This document shows positions 6,185 through 6,607 of a stretch of DNA of 6,607 nucleotides, piece after piece. Origin of the DNA: Hyphomicrobiales bacterium. GTDB lineage: Bacteria; Pseudomonadota; Alphaproteobacteria; Rhizobiales; Xanthobacteraceae. The stretch spans positions 1-6,607 of the forward strand of contig JACQDO010000434.1 of the NCBI GenBank assembly GCA_016201085.1, given 5' to 3'. The position numbers and the translations under genes were made by a program. Below the pieces are notes generated by a model that ran no database searches, was not told where the DNA came from, and saw nothing but the letters and a program-made list of their open reading frames with translations. How positions within the stretch are numbered: the first letter of the stretch is position 1; each line of letters opens with the position of its first letter.

Positions 6185-6228
6185 CTTTTGCCAATTGGAG
6201 AGTCATCCGGGGACTACCAATTCAAAAG
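6185..6228 (+). promoter_or_regulatory. Long stem-loop just upstream of the ribosome binding site of the small membrane gene
   Basis: CTTTTG (6185-6190) pairs with CAAAAG (6223-6228), AATTGG (6193-6198) pairs with CCAATT (6217-6222), and AGTC (6201-6204) pairs with GACT (6212-6215), leaving a two-base CC bulge, a small internal loop and a 7-base apical loop. That is 16 base pairs in a 44-base span, ending two bases before the GGGAGGG Shine-Dalgarno. If transcribed, it could modulate translation or mRNA stability; as DNA it could also be a protein-binding palindrome. The pairing is exact; the function is unknown. Confidence 0.45.
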
Positions 6229-6241
6229 TGGGGAGGGTGAA

Positions 6242-6520
6242 ATGAGCTACTTTAGGCGAGCGATTATTTCCATTGCGGAAGTTATCGCTTTGATTTCAGT
6301 GATAGCATTCACAATAGTCGGTATGCAGCTTGGAAAGGCCATCGCACCGTCTATGGCTGGATCATTTGTACTTACCTCACACATGGATTTGATGAGTGCC
6401 GAAATGACGTTGAGTTGGATTGGCGGTCTCATAGGCTTCTTAATCTCTCTAATGCTCACTGCTACCTTTCTTGTGCTTGTGGAAATAGCGAAAAACACGC
6501 GTAACGCAATTAGATATTGA
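6242..6520 (+). CDS. Small two-helix membrane protein of unknown function, compositionally unlike its neighbours
   Basis: A 92-residue protein starting MSYFRRAIIS. Two hydrophobic segments, about residues 8-29 and 57-81, are joined by a mostly polar linker (SHMDLMSAEMTLS), and the C-terminus is short and basic (KNTRNAIRY). The basic RR before the first helix suggests an N-in orientation, so both ends would face the cytoplasm. I do not recognise the family. ATG at 6242 is chosen because a strong GGAGGG lies 5-7 bases upstream; a longer reading from TTG at 6188 would lie inside a stem-loop and has no ribosome binding site. GC is about 43% by hand count, against about 65% around it, and codons are AT-leaning, so acquisition by transfer is likely. 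It is the only plus-strand gene seen and runs divergently from hpaH. Its 3' end overlaps the convergent gene at the window edge by 11 bases. Confidence 0.7.
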   Translation: MSYFRRAIISIAEVIALISVIAFTIVGMQLGKAIAPSMAGSFVLTSHMDLMSAEMTLSWIGGLIGFLISLMLTATFLVLVEIAKNTRNAIRY

Positions 6521-6607
6521 GAGTGCGGCGTACCGGCGCGCGCTGCGTCGATCCATAATGCTTCAGCTTGGCATCGACCTTGAAGCTCGCCTGCGTCTTC
6601 TTGGTGA
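6510..6607 (-). CDS. C-terminal end of an unidentified gene (runs off the right edge)
   Basis: The minus strand stays open from the window edge to TAA at 6512-6510, giving 31 residues beginning TKKTQASFKVDAKLKHYGST and ending PVRRTLNI. Third codon positions are mostly G or C until the last few codons, as in the catabolic genes and unlike the other reading frames here, so this is probably a real gene end. The piece is basic and I do not recognise it. The final codons fall in the AT-rich zone of the convergent small membrane gene, overlapping it by 11 bases. The native C-terminus may therefore have been replaced when that segment arrived. Confidence 0.55.
   Translation of the reverse strand, partial: TKKTQASFKVDAKLKHYGSTQRAPVRRTLNI

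Noticed and set aside
6188..6241. A longer form of the small membrane protein from TTG at 6188
   Set aside because: The TTG lies in the left arm of the stem-loop without a Shine-Dalgarno at proper distance, whereas ATG at 6242 has an excellent one.
1..6607. CRISPR arrays, tRNA/rRNA genes, transposases, integrases, defence or toxin-antitoxin systems
   Set aside because: I saw no regularly spaced repeats, no structural-RNA signatures and no recognisable mobile-element or defence protein motifs on either strand. The small AT-rich gene is the only candidate accessory element and its function is not identifiable.

Overview
The window reads as part of an alphaproteobacterial chromosome. Its GC is high (roughly 60-67% in the lines I counted), third codon positions are strongly G/C, and the proteins resemble Bradyrhizobium/Rhodopseudomonas-type soil bacteria that use aromatic compounds. 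The taxonomic call is inference from protein character only.

Almost everything lies on the minus strand as one catabolic and uptake block. In transcription order (right to left) it holds: hpaH, 2-oxohept-3-enedioate hydratase (6010-5228); hpaI, 4-hydroxy-2-oxoheptanedioate aldolase (5218-4448); a 235-base spacer with mutually exclusive hairpins; livG-type ATPase (about 4209-3454); livF-type ATPase (3461-2745, overlapping livG by 8 bases); two tandem periplasmic binding proteins of identical length, about 80% identical (2703-1492 and 1430-219); a terminator-like hairpin (203-184); and the start of a livH-type permease (160 to the window edge). A livM-type permease would be expected beyond the edge.

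HpaH and HpaI catalyse consecutive late steps of homoprotocatechuate (4-hydroxyphenylacetate) meta-cleavage, ending in pyruvate and succinic semialdehyde. The adjoining high-affinity ABC importer therefore probably brings in an aromatic acid or a related carboxylate rather than, or as well as, branched-chain amino acids.

To the right of hpaH lies a 231-base divergent spacer with repeat structures. It is followed by a small, AT-rich (about 43% GC) plus-strand gene for a two-helix membrane protein (6242-6520), preceded by a long leader hairpin and a strong ribosome binding site. At the right edge, the GC-rich C-terminal end of an unidentified minus-strand gene (6607-6510) runs into it convergently, overlapping by 11 bases.

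The core is recognisable biology, and I do not see an undescribed defence or mobile system. The points most worth a second look are a vestigial livF tail between the two binding-protein genes (evidence of how the tandem arose), the alternative hairpins between hpaI and livG, the hairpin separating binding proteins from permease, and the compositionally foreign small membrane gene.
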